From NCBI RefSeq assembly GCF_030758315.1, contig NZ_CP132336.1, positions 1-64,000 of the forward strand: a DNA stretch of 64,000 nucleotides. The letters are read 5' to 3'. The notes under the pieces were generated by a model. It was not told the origin of the DNA. It saw only the letters and a program-made list of their open reading frames with translations, and ran no database searches. This document shows, one piece after another, positions 54,611-63,097 of this stretch. Position numbers and translations under genes: made by a program. The stretch's first letter is position 1, and each line of letters begins with the position of its first letter. This DNA comes from Pararhizobium sp. IMCC3301 (GTDB lineage Bacteria; Pseudomonadota; Alphaproteobacteria; Rhizobiales; GCA-2746425).

Positions 54611-56143
54611 TCATGGGCCGGGTTTCCGGCCTTGTCTTGCTTCTGATCGGTGTTTTGAACGGGAAGCGAAGTCATAAAGAAATTTTCCGGCAATCGCGGT
54701 CAGCACAACAATGCTCAGAAGCGAAAGAGGGCTTGTCAGAAAAACCGTTGCGTCCCCGCGCGAGATCATCAGGGCGCGGCGGAAATTGCTTTCGATCACC
54801 GGTCCCAGGATCAGCCCCAGCGCCAGGGCGGGGATTGAAAAATTGAACCGGTACATGATGTAGCCGAGTACGCCGAAGACCAGTGCGACGACCATTTCAA
54901 AGGAATTGTTGGTGCTGGCAAAGCTGCCTGCCAGAGCCAGAACCAGAACACTGCCGAGCAGCACGGCCCGGTCTATCCGCAACACGGCTGTAAAAGGTCT
55001 GATGAGCACAAAGGCGGCAATCAGTGTTGTCAGATTGGCAACGCCAAGCGCCACCAGAATGCCATAGGCCATTTCCGGGCTTTCACGAAAGAACAGCGGA
55101 CCCGGCTGCAGGCCGAACAGCATCAGAGCGCCAAGCATGATGGCAGTCGATCCGTCGCCCGGTATACCCAATGTCAGCATCGGGATTGTGGCGCCGCCTG
55201 TGACCGCATTATTGGCAGCCTCCGGCGCTGCAAGTCCCTGCGGCACGCCTTCGCCCATTTTCCGGTCGCTCTTCAGGAAGCCCTTTTCGATCTGGCGTTT
55301 CACATAGGCATAGGATAGCCAGCCGGCTGTATCGGAGCCAACGCCCGGAACGATGCCAAGAAGCGACCCGATTGTGGTTCCCACGGCAAGCTGCTTGCGC
55401 ATGTTCCACAAATCACGCAGCAACCCGCCCATTCTGAAACTGCCGTCTTTTGATGGTGGTTTTGCACTGGCTGCATCCTGGGAAATATCAACCAGCACGG
55501 TCGCCACTGCAAACAGGCCGACAATGGCGGCCAGAAACGGGATGCCGCCGAGCAACTGATAATAACCCAGCGTCAATCGCGGCATTCCGGTCAGTTCATC
55601 AAGCCCGATGGTCGAAATGATCAGCCCCAGACACGATGCCATCAGGCCTTTCAGCAGATCGCGCCCGGACAGGCTTGAAACAGCTGCCAGCGCCAGCAGC
55701 CCGATCATTGCCAGATCAGCCGACGAAATCCGGACCGCATAAATTCCGATGACGCCGACCAGCGGAACGGCGACCAGCCAACTGGCCGTTCCCCCGCAAA
55801 AGGATGCTCCAATCGACAGGGCAAGAGCCCGGCCGGCTTCACCGCGCTGGGCCATGGGAAAGCCTTCCATGGCTGTTGCTGCGGCTGCCGGAGTTCCGGG
55901 CGTACGGATCAGGATGGCGGAAAAGGCACCGCCGGTTTTGGTGCCGACATAGATCCCGATCAGGATCATGAAGGCGGAAAACGGTTCCATGCCGAATGTA
56001 ATCGGAATGAGAATGGCCAGCGCCATGGGAGATGACAGCCCGGGCAGGACACCGACCAGAAGCCCCAATGCGCTGCCAATGAACAAAAACGCAAAACTGA
56101 CCGGCTGAAATATATCGGCGAAGGCACCAAGGATGAATTGCAT
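54611..56143 (-). CDS. TTT-family large permease (TctA)
   Basis: A 510-residue polytopic membrane protein with the two TctA halves: VGVLPGLSSPMALAILIPITFGM, ILIRTPGTPAAAATAMEGFP, IVPGVGSDTAGWLSYAYVKR and LTLGIPGDGSTAIMLGALM. In contrast to the fused protein at 21-23 kb, it ends after TctA with a basic tail. It is separated from tctB by 7 bases. Confidence 0.94.
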   Translation of the reverse strand: MQFILGAFADIFQPVSFAFLFIGSALGLLVGVLPGLSSPMALAILIPITFGMEPFSAFMILIGIYVGTKTGGAFSAILIRTPGTPAAAATAMEGFPMAQRGEAGRALALSIGASFCGGTASWLVAVPLVGVIGIYAVRISSADLAMIGLLALAAVSSLSGRDLLKGLMASCLGLIISTIGLDELTGMPRLTLGYYQLLGGIPFLAAIVGLFAVATVLVDISQDAASAKPPSKDGSFRMGGLLRDLWNMRKQLAVGTTIGSLLGIVPGVGSDTAGWLSYAYVKRQIEKGFLKSDRKMGEGVPQGLAAPEAANNAVTGGATIPMLTLGIPGDGSTAIMLGALMLFGLQPGPLFFRESPEMAYGILVALGVANLTTLIAAFVLIRPFTAVLRIDRAVLLGSVLVLALAGSFASTNNSFEMVVALVFGVLGYIMYRFNFSIPALALGLILGPVIESNFRRALMISRGDATVFLTSPLSLLSIVVLTAIAGKFLYDFASRSKHRSEARQGRKPGP

Positions 56144-56150
56144 TAAAAAC

Positions 56151-56594
56151 TCACCTCACAATGCCGACAATGTGCACGAACAGGATGTAAAGGAAGCCGG
56201 TGGAAAGAACTGCTCCGATCAGAACACGGCTGAATGGCCGCACACCGAAGGCGAAGAACACCAGCAACAGGAACACAAAGGTCAACAATGCAAAATGGAC
56301 CTGCCTGAACAGCAAAATGTAGAGGATCATCAGCACGCTCGCCGCAAGCGCGCGGTGCGTGGCGCTCAAATGCCAGTCATAATCGCCATCCAGCGTAGTT
56401 GTTTTTGCGAGAAACAGCAGCATCCGCGCAATGGCGAAAACACCCATAGCGCCGGCAACCAGGCGCGGAAAAGTGCCAGAGGACACCTGGCCGCCGCCCG
56501 TTCCAGATGCGGTTTCGACAAATACCAGAACGGCAACAGCTAAAATGGCCGATAAAACCAGTAATTCCTGGAACAGCGCTTGGCGCACAAACAA
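56151..56594 (-). CDS. TTT-family small permease (TctB)
   Basis: A 147-residue membrane protein with four hydrophobic segments in the TctB pattern (SGTFPRLVAGAMGVFAIARML, then a hydrophilic loop before the last pair). It is the first gene of the tctB-tctA-tctC-sulfatase unit. About 130 bases divide it from the divergent LysR gene. Confidence 0.88.
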   Translation of the reverse strand: MFVRQALFQELLVLSAILAVAVLVFVETASGTGGGQVSSGTFPRLVAGAMGVFAIARMLLFLAKTTTLDGDYDWHLSATHRALAASVLMILYILLFRQVHFALLTFVFLLLVFFAFGVRPFSRVLIGAVLSTGFLYILFVHIVGIVR

Positions 56595-56710
56595 TCCTCC
56601 CTGTGATGATGTCCCGTTATTAATGCGACGGCCTGCTTAGGCGGCGTCGGGATTGTCACCACTTGATTGAACAAAGGCTCGCATCTAAGATACATTCTGG
56701 TCAAGACTGA

Positions 56711-56728
56711 ATATCAGGCATATGATAT
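56711..56728. promoter_or_regulatory. Inverted repeat at the LysR gene start, possible operator
   Basis: ATATCA (56711-56716), six spacer bases, TGATAT (56723-56728), overlapping the ATG of the LysR gene at 56727. It may be an autoregulatory site, or coincidence. Confidence 0.35.
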
Positions 56729-57644
56729 GAATAAAATGAATACTTACCTGCCGCTCCGCCATGTTGCTGTCCTGCTCACACTTGAGGAGCATGGCAGTAT
56801 AAATGCCGCCGCAACCATTCTCGGCATGACCCAGTCGGCCTTGACCAAGGCTCTGCAACGGGCAGAGGAGGATTTGGGGGTTCGGCTGTTTGACCGGCAT
56901 TCCAAAGGTGTTCTTCCAACGGCATCCGGCAAGGCCGCTCTGGAGCACGCCAAGATCATCCGCAGTCAGAGCCATCAGATCATGAATGCGATTGACGGTC
57001 TCAGAAATTCCCCCGGCAAGGTCCACGTCGGAGCTGGGGCCTCGTTCCTGGATGCTTTGCTGCCCCGGGCGATTGCCAATGTGGTTTCGCGCAGCCCGAC
57101 CGCCAAAATCCATCTCAAGGTGGATACGGTCGCGGTTCTGTTGAATTTGCTGAGGGAGCGAAAGCTCGATTTGCTGTTCGTGTCCGAATTTCCCGGAATC
57201 GCCACCATGCAGGACATCGACTGGCAGCCGCTGATCACCAACGAGATGGATATTGTCGCCCGTGCCGGCCATCCGCTGGCTGAACGCAAGAATATCGGTC
57301 CGGCTGATCTTCGGGATTTCGGCTGGGTTCTGGGTGGCGAGGATGATCCGCAATATCTCTATCTGGAAAGCGTTTTTCGCTCGCGCGGCTGGGTGTTTCC
57401 GCATGTCTCGGTCGAGGCTGTGTCGCGCACGGTCGCCATCCGCATTGTGCAGCAGTCTGACCTGCTGACCCTGTTGCCGAACATTCGCACCAATCCCTAT
57501 CACGGCGACATCGTTCGCATCGACTGCCAGAACATCACCTGGACCCGTGTCGCGGGAATTGCGGTCCGCAAAGGCTACAGGCTGCCACCGGCCGGCAGAT
57601 CGCTGATGTCCGAAATCAAGACGATCTGCGAAGGCTATAATTAG
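56727..57644 (+). CDS. LysR-type transcriptional regulator
   Basis: About 305 residues. The winged helix is seen in LPLRHVAVLLTLEEHGSINAAATILGMTQSALTKALQRAEEDLGVRLFDRHSKG. A periplasmic-binding-like effector domain follows (VGAGASFLDALLPRAIANVV). It resembles the GbpR/PcaQ group that binds hydrophobic or aromatic acid effectors. The start at 56727 fits the family; the frame from 56667 is longer. It diverges from tctBAC-sulfatase and is its probable regulator, although the amidase cluster on its 3' side is another possible target. Confidence 0.9.
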   Translation: MNKMNTYLPLRHVAVLLTLEEHGSINAAATILGMTQSALTKALQRAEEDLGVRLFDRHSKGVLPTASGKAALEHAKIIRSQSHQIMNAIDGLRNSPGKVHVGAGASFLDALLPRAIANVVSRSPTAKIHLKVDTVAVLLNLLRERKLDLLFVSEFPGIATMQDIDWQPLITNEMDIVARAGHPLAERKNIGPADLRDFGWVLGGEDDPQYLYLESVFRSRGWVFPHVSVEAVSRTVAIRIVQQSDLLTLLPNIRTNPYHGDIVRIDCQNITWTRVAGIAVRKGYRLPPAGRSLMSEIKTICEGYN

Positions 57645-57686
57645 GCCGATGCAGGATTTGCGGCTATCGATAGAGGGCAGGGCGCA

Positions 57687-59087
57687 CTACGAAAACGCTG
57701 ACGGCGTTTCCAGGTGATAGCGCGACGATTTCTGATAGGCCTGTGCAAGGGATAGTATCGACAATTCATCATGCATTGATGAAATCGCCTGTAATCCAAC
57801 CGGCAATCCGCCGGCCGTGAAGCCAACGGGGATAGACGCCGCCGGTTGGCCTGTCAGATTGAACGGATAGGTGAATGTCGCCCAGGAGACGATGTTCTTG
57901 TCTTCATAACCGGGCGGCATATCAAGCCCGGTTGGAAAGGCGGCCACTGGCAGGGTCGGTGTCAGCAGAATATCGTAAACTTCGAAAAACCGGCGCATTT
58001 TCTCCCGGAAATCATAGCGCTTGAAGACACTCTGGTAATAGCTGTCCATATCCTGATCCAGCGCTTTTTGCAGAATATCAAGCACCGGCGGATCAAGCAG
58101 TTCAGGCTTGTTGCGAATGATATCCCGCAATCTGGTTCCCACCCCGGCGTAAAATTCGGCGGTCCACATATCGATGGGGTCGTCCATCACGCTTTCCACC
58201 AATTCAACCTGCAGGCCCAGCCTTTCGATATGTCTGATGGCCTGTTCCAACAACCGCATGACTTCCGGGTCAACGCGCCCGTAGCCAAGTGTCGGGCTCC
58301 AGGCGATTTTCAGGGTGCGGTAGGATTTCATCGCTCCGGCGAAATCCGGCTGCCCGCCTGCGACGGTGAACGGATCGCGCTTGTCATAGCCGGCGATGGT
58401 GGACAGGACGAGCGCAGCATCTTCAACGCTGTGCGCCAGAGGCCCGACATGGGCCAGGGTAGGCGTTGCCGATGTTGGAAACACAGCCACCCGCCCGAAA
58501 TTGGCCTTGATGCCAAACAGGCCCGTCAGTGCCGCCGGTATGCGGACCGAGCCGCCACCATCTGTGCCCAACGCATAGGGCACCAGCCCCGAAGCGACCA
58601 TTGCAGCTGCACCGCAGCTGGAGCCGCCGGGTGTCAGATCGGTATTCCAGGGATTGCGGGTAATGCCGGTCAGCTGGCTGTCACCAACCGCTTTGCATCC
58701 AAATTCGCTGGTGGTCGACTTTCCAAGAATAACCGCGCCGGCGGCACGCAGCCGTTCCACGGAGGGCGCATCTTCAGTTTGATCCGCATCCGCTGTGGCG
58801 CGCGAACCGGCCCGCATCGGCATCCCCTTGACGGCAATCAGATCTTTGATTGAGGTTGGAATACCGTCGAGTTCACCCAGTTTGCTGCCACTCAATATGC
58901 GCGCCTCACTGGCTTCGGCCTGTCGCCGGGTACCGTCGAAATCGGTGTGGACAAACATGTTGAGCCTGGGTTCCAGCTCTTCATAGCGTGCCATCACTCC
59001 CGCCAACAATTCAGTTGGCGAGAAGTCTTTGCGTGACAGGCCGCTGCTCAATTCGCGGATCGTCTTGAAGGCAAATTCGAATGCCAT
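57687..59087 (-). CDS. Amidase signature enzyme
   Basis: A 466-residue amidase. The Ser-cisSer-Lys triad appears in order: Lys81 in GIPTSIKDLI, Ser156/157 in GGSSCG, and nucleophile Ser180 in TDGGGSVRIPAAL. The C-terminal half has the substrate-defining segment MRRFFEVYDILLTPTLPVAAFP and the end NLTGQPAASIPVGF. It hydrolyses an amide, so it could release ammonia and a carboxylate, but the substrate is unknown. GatA is unlikely, since it has no GatB/GatC neighbours. It is the last gene of the cyclase-TRAP-amidase block. Confidence 0.92.
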   Translation of the reverse strand: MAFEFAFKTIRELSSGLSRKDFSPTELLAGVMARYEELEPRLNMFVHTDFDGTRRQAEASEARILSGSKLGELDGIPTSIKDLIAVKGMPMRAGSRATADADQTEDAPSVERLRAAGAVILGKSTTSEFGCKAVGDSQLTGITRNPWNTDLTPGGSSCGAAAMVASGLVPYALGTDGGGSVRIPAALTGLFGIKANFGRVAVFPTSATPTLAHVGPLAHSVEDAALVLSTIAGYDKRDPFTVAGGQPDFAGAMKSYRTLKIAWSPTLGYGRVDPEVMRLLEQAIRHIERLGLQVELVESVMDDPIDMWTAEFYAGVGTRLRDIIRNKPELLDPPVLDILQKALDQDMDSYYQSVFKRYDFREKMRRFFEVYDILLTPTLPVAAFPTGLDMPPGYEDKNIVSWATFTYPFNLTGQPAASIPVGFTAGGLPVGLQAISSMHDELSILSLAQAYQKSSRYHLETPSAFS

Positions 59088-59134
59088 GGCAAGCTCCGGT
59101 TCAGAAAGAGAAAGGGGAGGGAGACTTTGTCATT

Positions 59135-59839
59135 CTATTCGTCAAGCAGTGCCACGGCCCGCACCGGAGAGCCGGAACCGCCCTTGAATTTGATCGGCAG
59201 GCCGATGAATTCAAATTCGCCCTTGTCGACTAGCTCTTCCAGATTGACCAGCCATTCGAAATGGGAAATGCCCAGATCCCGGCACATCCGGTGTTGTGCA
59301 AAGATGTTATCGGACGGCTTGTCGGTCGATGGCCCTTCAACCCCATGCATCCGCGAGCCGCGGTCATAGAGCCATTGCGTTGCCTCTGTGGTCAGGCCCG
59401 GATTGGCCCAGACGAGGGCTTTTGCGTCATCCTTGTTGCGGTTGTGAAAGCCGGTGCAGAGCAACACGATATGACCGTCGACTTTCACCCCGGATTTGGC
59501 CTCTGCAGCTGCCATATGTTCCGCAGTGATATCTTCCAGATCACCGATATGGCGCAGATCAAGGCAAACCGACTTGCCCATGAAAAGATCCAGCGGCATT
59601 TCATCCACCGGCGTGCCCTTTGGATTGACGTGCAGAAACGCGTCCACATGGGTGCCGACATGATCCAGCATTCCGATGTAATTTGTCTGAAATGTCATGG
59701 CGTCACCCGGCACACCCAGTCCGAAGGACACTGTGCTTTCATGGCTCAGAGCCTTCAGATAAATCGGGCTCTGGAAAAGCTTGTGAGCCGGCATGTTGTC
59801 TTCGATTGTCAGGCTGAGATCTACAATACGTCTGGCCAT
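59135..59839 (-). CDS. PF04199-type cyclase/hydrolase (kynurenine formamidase-like)
   Basis: A 234-residue metal-dependent hydrolase. The metal motif is HVGTHVDAFLH (His60, His64, Asp66, His70), differing from the common HxGTHxDxPxH by Ala in place of Pro. IVDLSLTIEDNMP is the usual N-terminus. Family members act as arylformamidases, isatin hydrolases or carbamoyl-type hydrolases. Together with the amidase, 47 bases downstream, and the TRAP importer it suggests a two-step amide-cleavage pathway. Confidence 0.88.
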   Translation of the reverse strand: MARRIVDLSLTIEDNMPAHKLFQSPIYLKALSHESTVSFGLGVPGDAMTFQTNYIGMLDHVGTHVDAFLHVNPKGTPVDEMPLDLFMGKSVCLDLRHIGDLEDITAEHMAAAEAKSGVKVDGHIVLLCTGFHNRNKDDAKALVWANPGLTTEATQWLYDRGSRMHGVEGPSTDKPSDNIFAQHRMCRDLGISHFEWLVNLEELVDKGEFEFIGLPIKFKGGSGSPVRAVALLDE

Positions 59840-59868
59840 GGGAACGTCCTTTCAGTGAGTGTTTTGCG

Positions 59869-61200
59869 TTACATGAGAGATGGGAGGAAGGTCGCCAGAG
59901 CCGGGAAATTGGCTATCAGGGCGACGAGGATAATGAGAATGACCCAATACGGAATCGAACCTTTGAAAATCCGCGCCAGGGTTGCGTCCGGATCGGAAAC
60001 ACAGCTTTTCACGGTGTAGACGCACAGGCCGAGCGGCGGCGTCAGCAAACCGGCTTCAATGGCCACGATGCCCATGATGGCAAAGGCAATCGGGTCGTAA
60101 CCAAGACCCGAAGACAGCGGCGCAAAGATAGGCACGGTCAGCAGAATGATGGAAACCGAGTCGATGAACATGCCCAGGACGAACCAGACCAGCACCATGA
60201 TCGACAAGATCAGGAAGGGCGAATTGCCAAGGGTCAGGAACAGGTCCTGAATAAAGCCGGTAATACCGCCCAGCGCCAGCAGCCGTGAATACATCTGGGC
60301 GGTAATCAGGAGAAACAGCAATGGTGCGGAAATCCGGCCGGTTTCCAGAACCGCCTCGCCGATGCCGCGCAGACTGACACCTTTCAGAACCGCCAGCAGC
60401 AAGGCCAGAAGCACGCCAACTCCGGCAGCTTCTGTCGGGGTGAAAGCACCAAACCAGATGCCGCCCAGAACAACCACGATCAAGATACAGACCCCGATTC
60501 CGCCGAGCTTTTCGCGCTTCAGATCCGCGGCGGTCGGCTCAATGGCTGGTGTCGCGTCGACATGCCCGGCACCTTCGCCGAAGAATGCCGGTTTGAGCTT
60601 TGCGTAGCCGATGATGAACAGAAAAAACATTGTCGCCAGCAGCAGGCCCGGCAGCACACCGGCGACGAACAGGCGGCCAATGGACTGCTCGGAAATAACG
60701 CCCCAGACGATCAGCAAGACACTGGGCGGAATGAGCATGCCCAGCGATGCGCTGCCTGCGATTGAACCAAGAGCAGTGGATTTGTCGTAATTGTGTTTGA
60801 CCATCTGCGGATAGGCGATGCGTGAAAACGCCGCTGCGGACGCGATGCTGACACCGGTGACTGCGCCGAACACGGCATTGCCCGCAACCGTTGCCAGCGC
60901 CAGGCGCCCGGGCAGGCGCTTCAGACCGCGATTGATCAGATTATACAAATCGGCTGCGGTCCCCGACCGGGCGATGAACTCGCCCATCAGCACAAACAGC
61001 GGAATCACGGCAAAGACATAGTCCCGGATCGCCTCATAAGTTGTATTCGCCAACAGCGAGCCGGCCACATCGACGCTGCCGGTGAGATAGGCCAGTCCGA
61101 AGAAACTGGACAGCCCCAGGGCGATCACCACCGGAACGCTGCAGATGATGAGAGCGATCAGAATGGCGATGATGGCCATTGCAAATTCAGGACTGCCCAT
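59869..61200 (-). CDS. TRAP transporter large permease (DctM)
   Basis: About 443 residues with 12-13 membrane segments. Family features are GSPEFAMAIIAILIALIICSVPVVIALGLSSFFGL, the GVSIASAAAFSRIAYP region and SLGMLIPPSVLLIVWG. It mediates Na+- or H+-driven uptake of a carboxylate-like substrate bound by DctP. The start at 61200 is preferred over 61227. Its start lies 53 bases after the end of the small permease gene. Confidence 0.95.
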   Translation of the reverse strand: MGSPEFAMAIIAILIALIICSVPVVIALGLSSFFGLAYLTGSVDVAGSLLANTTYEAIRDYVFAVIPLFVLMGEFIARSGTAADLYNLINRGLKRLPGRLALATVAGNAVFGAVTGVSIASAAAFSRIAYPQMVKHNYDKSTALGSIAGSASLGMLIPPSVLLIVWGVISEQSIGRLFVAGVLPGLLLATMFFLFIIGYAKLKPAFFGEGAGHVDATPAIEPTAADLKREKLGGIGVCILIVVVLGGIWFGAFTPTEAAGVGVLLALLLAVLKGVSLRGIGEAVLETGRISAPLLFLLITAQMYSRLLALGGITGFIQDLFLTLGNSPFLILSIMVLVWFVLGMFIDSVSIILLTVPIFAPLSSGLGYDPIAFAIMGIVAIEAGLLTPPLGLCVYTVKSCVSDPDATLARIFKGSIPYWVILIILVALIANFPALATFLPSLM

Positions 61201-61252
61201 GAGTCTGGCCCCTCCGGTCCACTTCAAACAAAATGCAATTGTGATGTGTCAT

Positions 61253-61783
61253 TCAGTGGCCCAGGGCCGGGTCCGGTGACGGCCGCCGATTGATGAGGGT
61301 CTGAAGAATGATCATGCCGTAATTGATCACCGCCAGAATGGCGCATGACACAATGATGAGTTTGACCGGCCAGACCGGGACCTGAAACGAGGCGTGGCCT
61401 TCGAATTCCAGCGTTCTGATGGCTTTCAGCATCGGCGACCAGGACGCCCATGCGATCAGGCCGAACAGCAGCGCGCCGAGTGCTGACACAAAAATCTCGA
61501 AAACCGCTTTTCCGGTTTCATTGAGAAGGCTGAACAACAAATCGGACCGCAACATTCCGCCAATTCGAACCGCGTAGGATAATTGCAGAAAGGCGATGAT
61601 CACAATGCCATTGGCGACAATTTCGGCAATCCCGATGACCGGCTTGTTGAAGACAAACCGCATCACCACATCAAACGCGATCAGCACGGCAACGACCAGC
61701 AGTAATGTGGCCGCAACATATTTGAGCACCTGGTTGATAATCACAACCGAACGGTCGATTTTGTCCAACATGATGCGAGCCAC
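61253..61783 (-). CDS. TRAP transporter small permease (DctQ)
   Basis: A 176-residue protein with four hydrophobic segments and the DctQ pattern (AVLIAFDVVMRFVFNKPVIGIAEIVANGIV). It lies between dctP and dctM in a complete TRAP set, in the usual P-Q-M order. Alternative start at 61771. Confidence 0.92.
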   Translation of the reverse strand: MARIMLDKIDRSVVIINQVLKYVAATLLLVVAVLIAFDVVMRFVFNKPVIGIAEIVANGIVIIAFLQLSYAVRIGGMLRSDLLFSLLNETGKAVFEIFVSALGALLFGLIAWASWSPMLKAIRTLEFEGHASFQVPVWPVKLIIVSCAILAVINYGMIILQTLINRRPSPDPALGH

Positions 61784-61824
61784 TTTCTATTGCCGTGCCA
61801 ATGCCGTGCTTCTAGTCCTGGGAG

Positions 61825-62886
61825 TTATTTGATTTCGTAGCGATAGGGCCAGACATGGCCGAGCTCTTCGACCTTATCCATGTAGAAATTGAGCACTTCT
61901 GTGCCCTGGAAGTTGCGCCCGTTCAGCTCTTGCGCCATGCGGTTTGGAAAGTCCTTCAGAGCCACGGCCCAATCCTTGCGGGCTTCATCGGAAATCTCTG
62001 TGACCTCGACATCAAGAGCGCGCAATTTTTCAAGTCCTTCTGCATCGTTGCGGGCGCAGACTTCAGCCGTCACTTCGGACCATTCACTGCCCATTTCTTT
62101 CAAAATGACCTGAACGTCTTCCGGCAGCCGGTCCCAGCTGTCCTTGTTGATCGTCACGGCGTTGAGATATTGCGCGCCGAAATCGGTTTTTGTGAAATAC
62201 GGTGCGACTTCATTCAGCTTGAATTTGTGCCACCATGCAGAGGCGCTCAAATAGCCTTCATAAACCCCTGACTGGATCGACTGATAGGCTTCGTTGAGGT
62301 TTGAGGAGACAGCGGTTGCGCCGACAATCCAGTCAAGATTGGTTCCGGCACCGGCAATTTTGTGGCCTTCAAGATCAGAAAAACTCTCCCACGCGAAATT
62401 CGAGCCAAGGCCGTAATTCTCAAGGCAGGCCCCGCCCAGATAGATCTGATTGTGCTCCTTTTCGAACGAGGTATAGAGCTCGGGAAATTCCTCAAAGGTC
62501 GCTTTTGCGGCTGCCGTAACGGTTTTGGCATCGGGCGAATTGAACGGCAGGAACAGAGTGAAGGTCTGCAGGTAACCGTTGGATGGTTCGAAGATCAGGG
62601 AAATGAAACCGATGTCCAGAATACCGTCACGTGTGGCTTCCAGCACCTCGGTGACTTTTGCCACCTGTCCGGCGTGAAGTTCCTGAAGGTTGACGGTGTG
62701 ATCGGTGCGCTCTTCGATACGCTTTTTGAGCTCCGGTGCGAACCATTCACTGGCACTTTCAGTATAGGCCAGAAGACCGATCGGATGACCCGACCCCATG
62801 CGCAGATTGATTACATCCGCGCTGGATAGACTTGTGGTTGAAAGCAGGGCTGCTGAGGCGATGAGGCTTTTGACGAGATGCGACAT
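61825..62886 (-). CDS. TRAP transporter substrate-binding protein (DctP)
   Basis: About 353 residues with a signal peptide (residues 1-23, ending SSA). DctP-fold features are NLRMGSGHPIGLLAYTESASEWFAPELKKR and a central DLEGHKIAGAGTNLDWIVGAT segment. In typical DctP proteins an Arg in this region binds the ligand carboxylate; here the AGAGTN segment lacks it, so the ligand may not be a simple acid. The start at 62886 is set by the signal peptide. It diverges from a LysR gene across a 211-base region containing an ATA-N9-TAT palindrome. Confidence 0.9.
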   Translation of the reverse strand: MSHLVKSLIASAALLSTTSLSSADVINLRMGSGHPIGLLAYTESASEWFAPELKKRIEERTDHTVNLQELHAGQVAKVTEVLEATRDGILDIGFISLIFEPSNGYLQTFTLFLPFNSPDAKTVTAAAKATFEEFPELYTSFEKEHNQIYLGGACLENYGLGSNFAWESFSDLEGHKIAGAGTNLDWIVGATAVSSNLNEAYQSIQSGVYEGYLSASAWWHKFKLNEVAPYFTKTDFGAQYLNAVTINKDSWDRLPEDVQVILKEMGSEWSEVTAEVCARNDAEGLEKLRALDVEVTEISDEARKDWAVALKDFPNRMAQELNGRNFQGTEVLNFYMDKVEELGHVWPYRYEIK

Positions 62887-63011
62887 TAAAATCCCTTTCT
62901 TGCGTTCGGTATTGATTTGGTTTATCGCCCGAAGCCGGGCTGTGGAATTTCGCCAGAAACGCAGCGTTCCAAATCCATCGCTTCTTGACAATCAGGAAAA
63001 TTTGGAAGTGT

Positions 63012-63032
63012 GATATAAAAAGGGTTTATATC
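63012..63032. promoter_or_regulatory. ATA-N9-TAT palindrome, candidate LysR-type operator
   Basis: GATATAAA (63012-63019) and TTTATATC (63025-63032) form a perfect inverted repeat with a 5-base spacer. Its core reads ATA (63015-63017), nine bases, TAT (63027-63029), the form described for the Klebsiella NAC box. It lies about 125 bases upstream of dctP and 66 bases before the divergent LysR start. Confidence 0.6.
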
Positions 63033-63097
63033 GAGGGTCTGGGAATGCGCACGATTTTTGTGCCTGAACTGGATTTCAGAACACCGGAAAATCGTCA

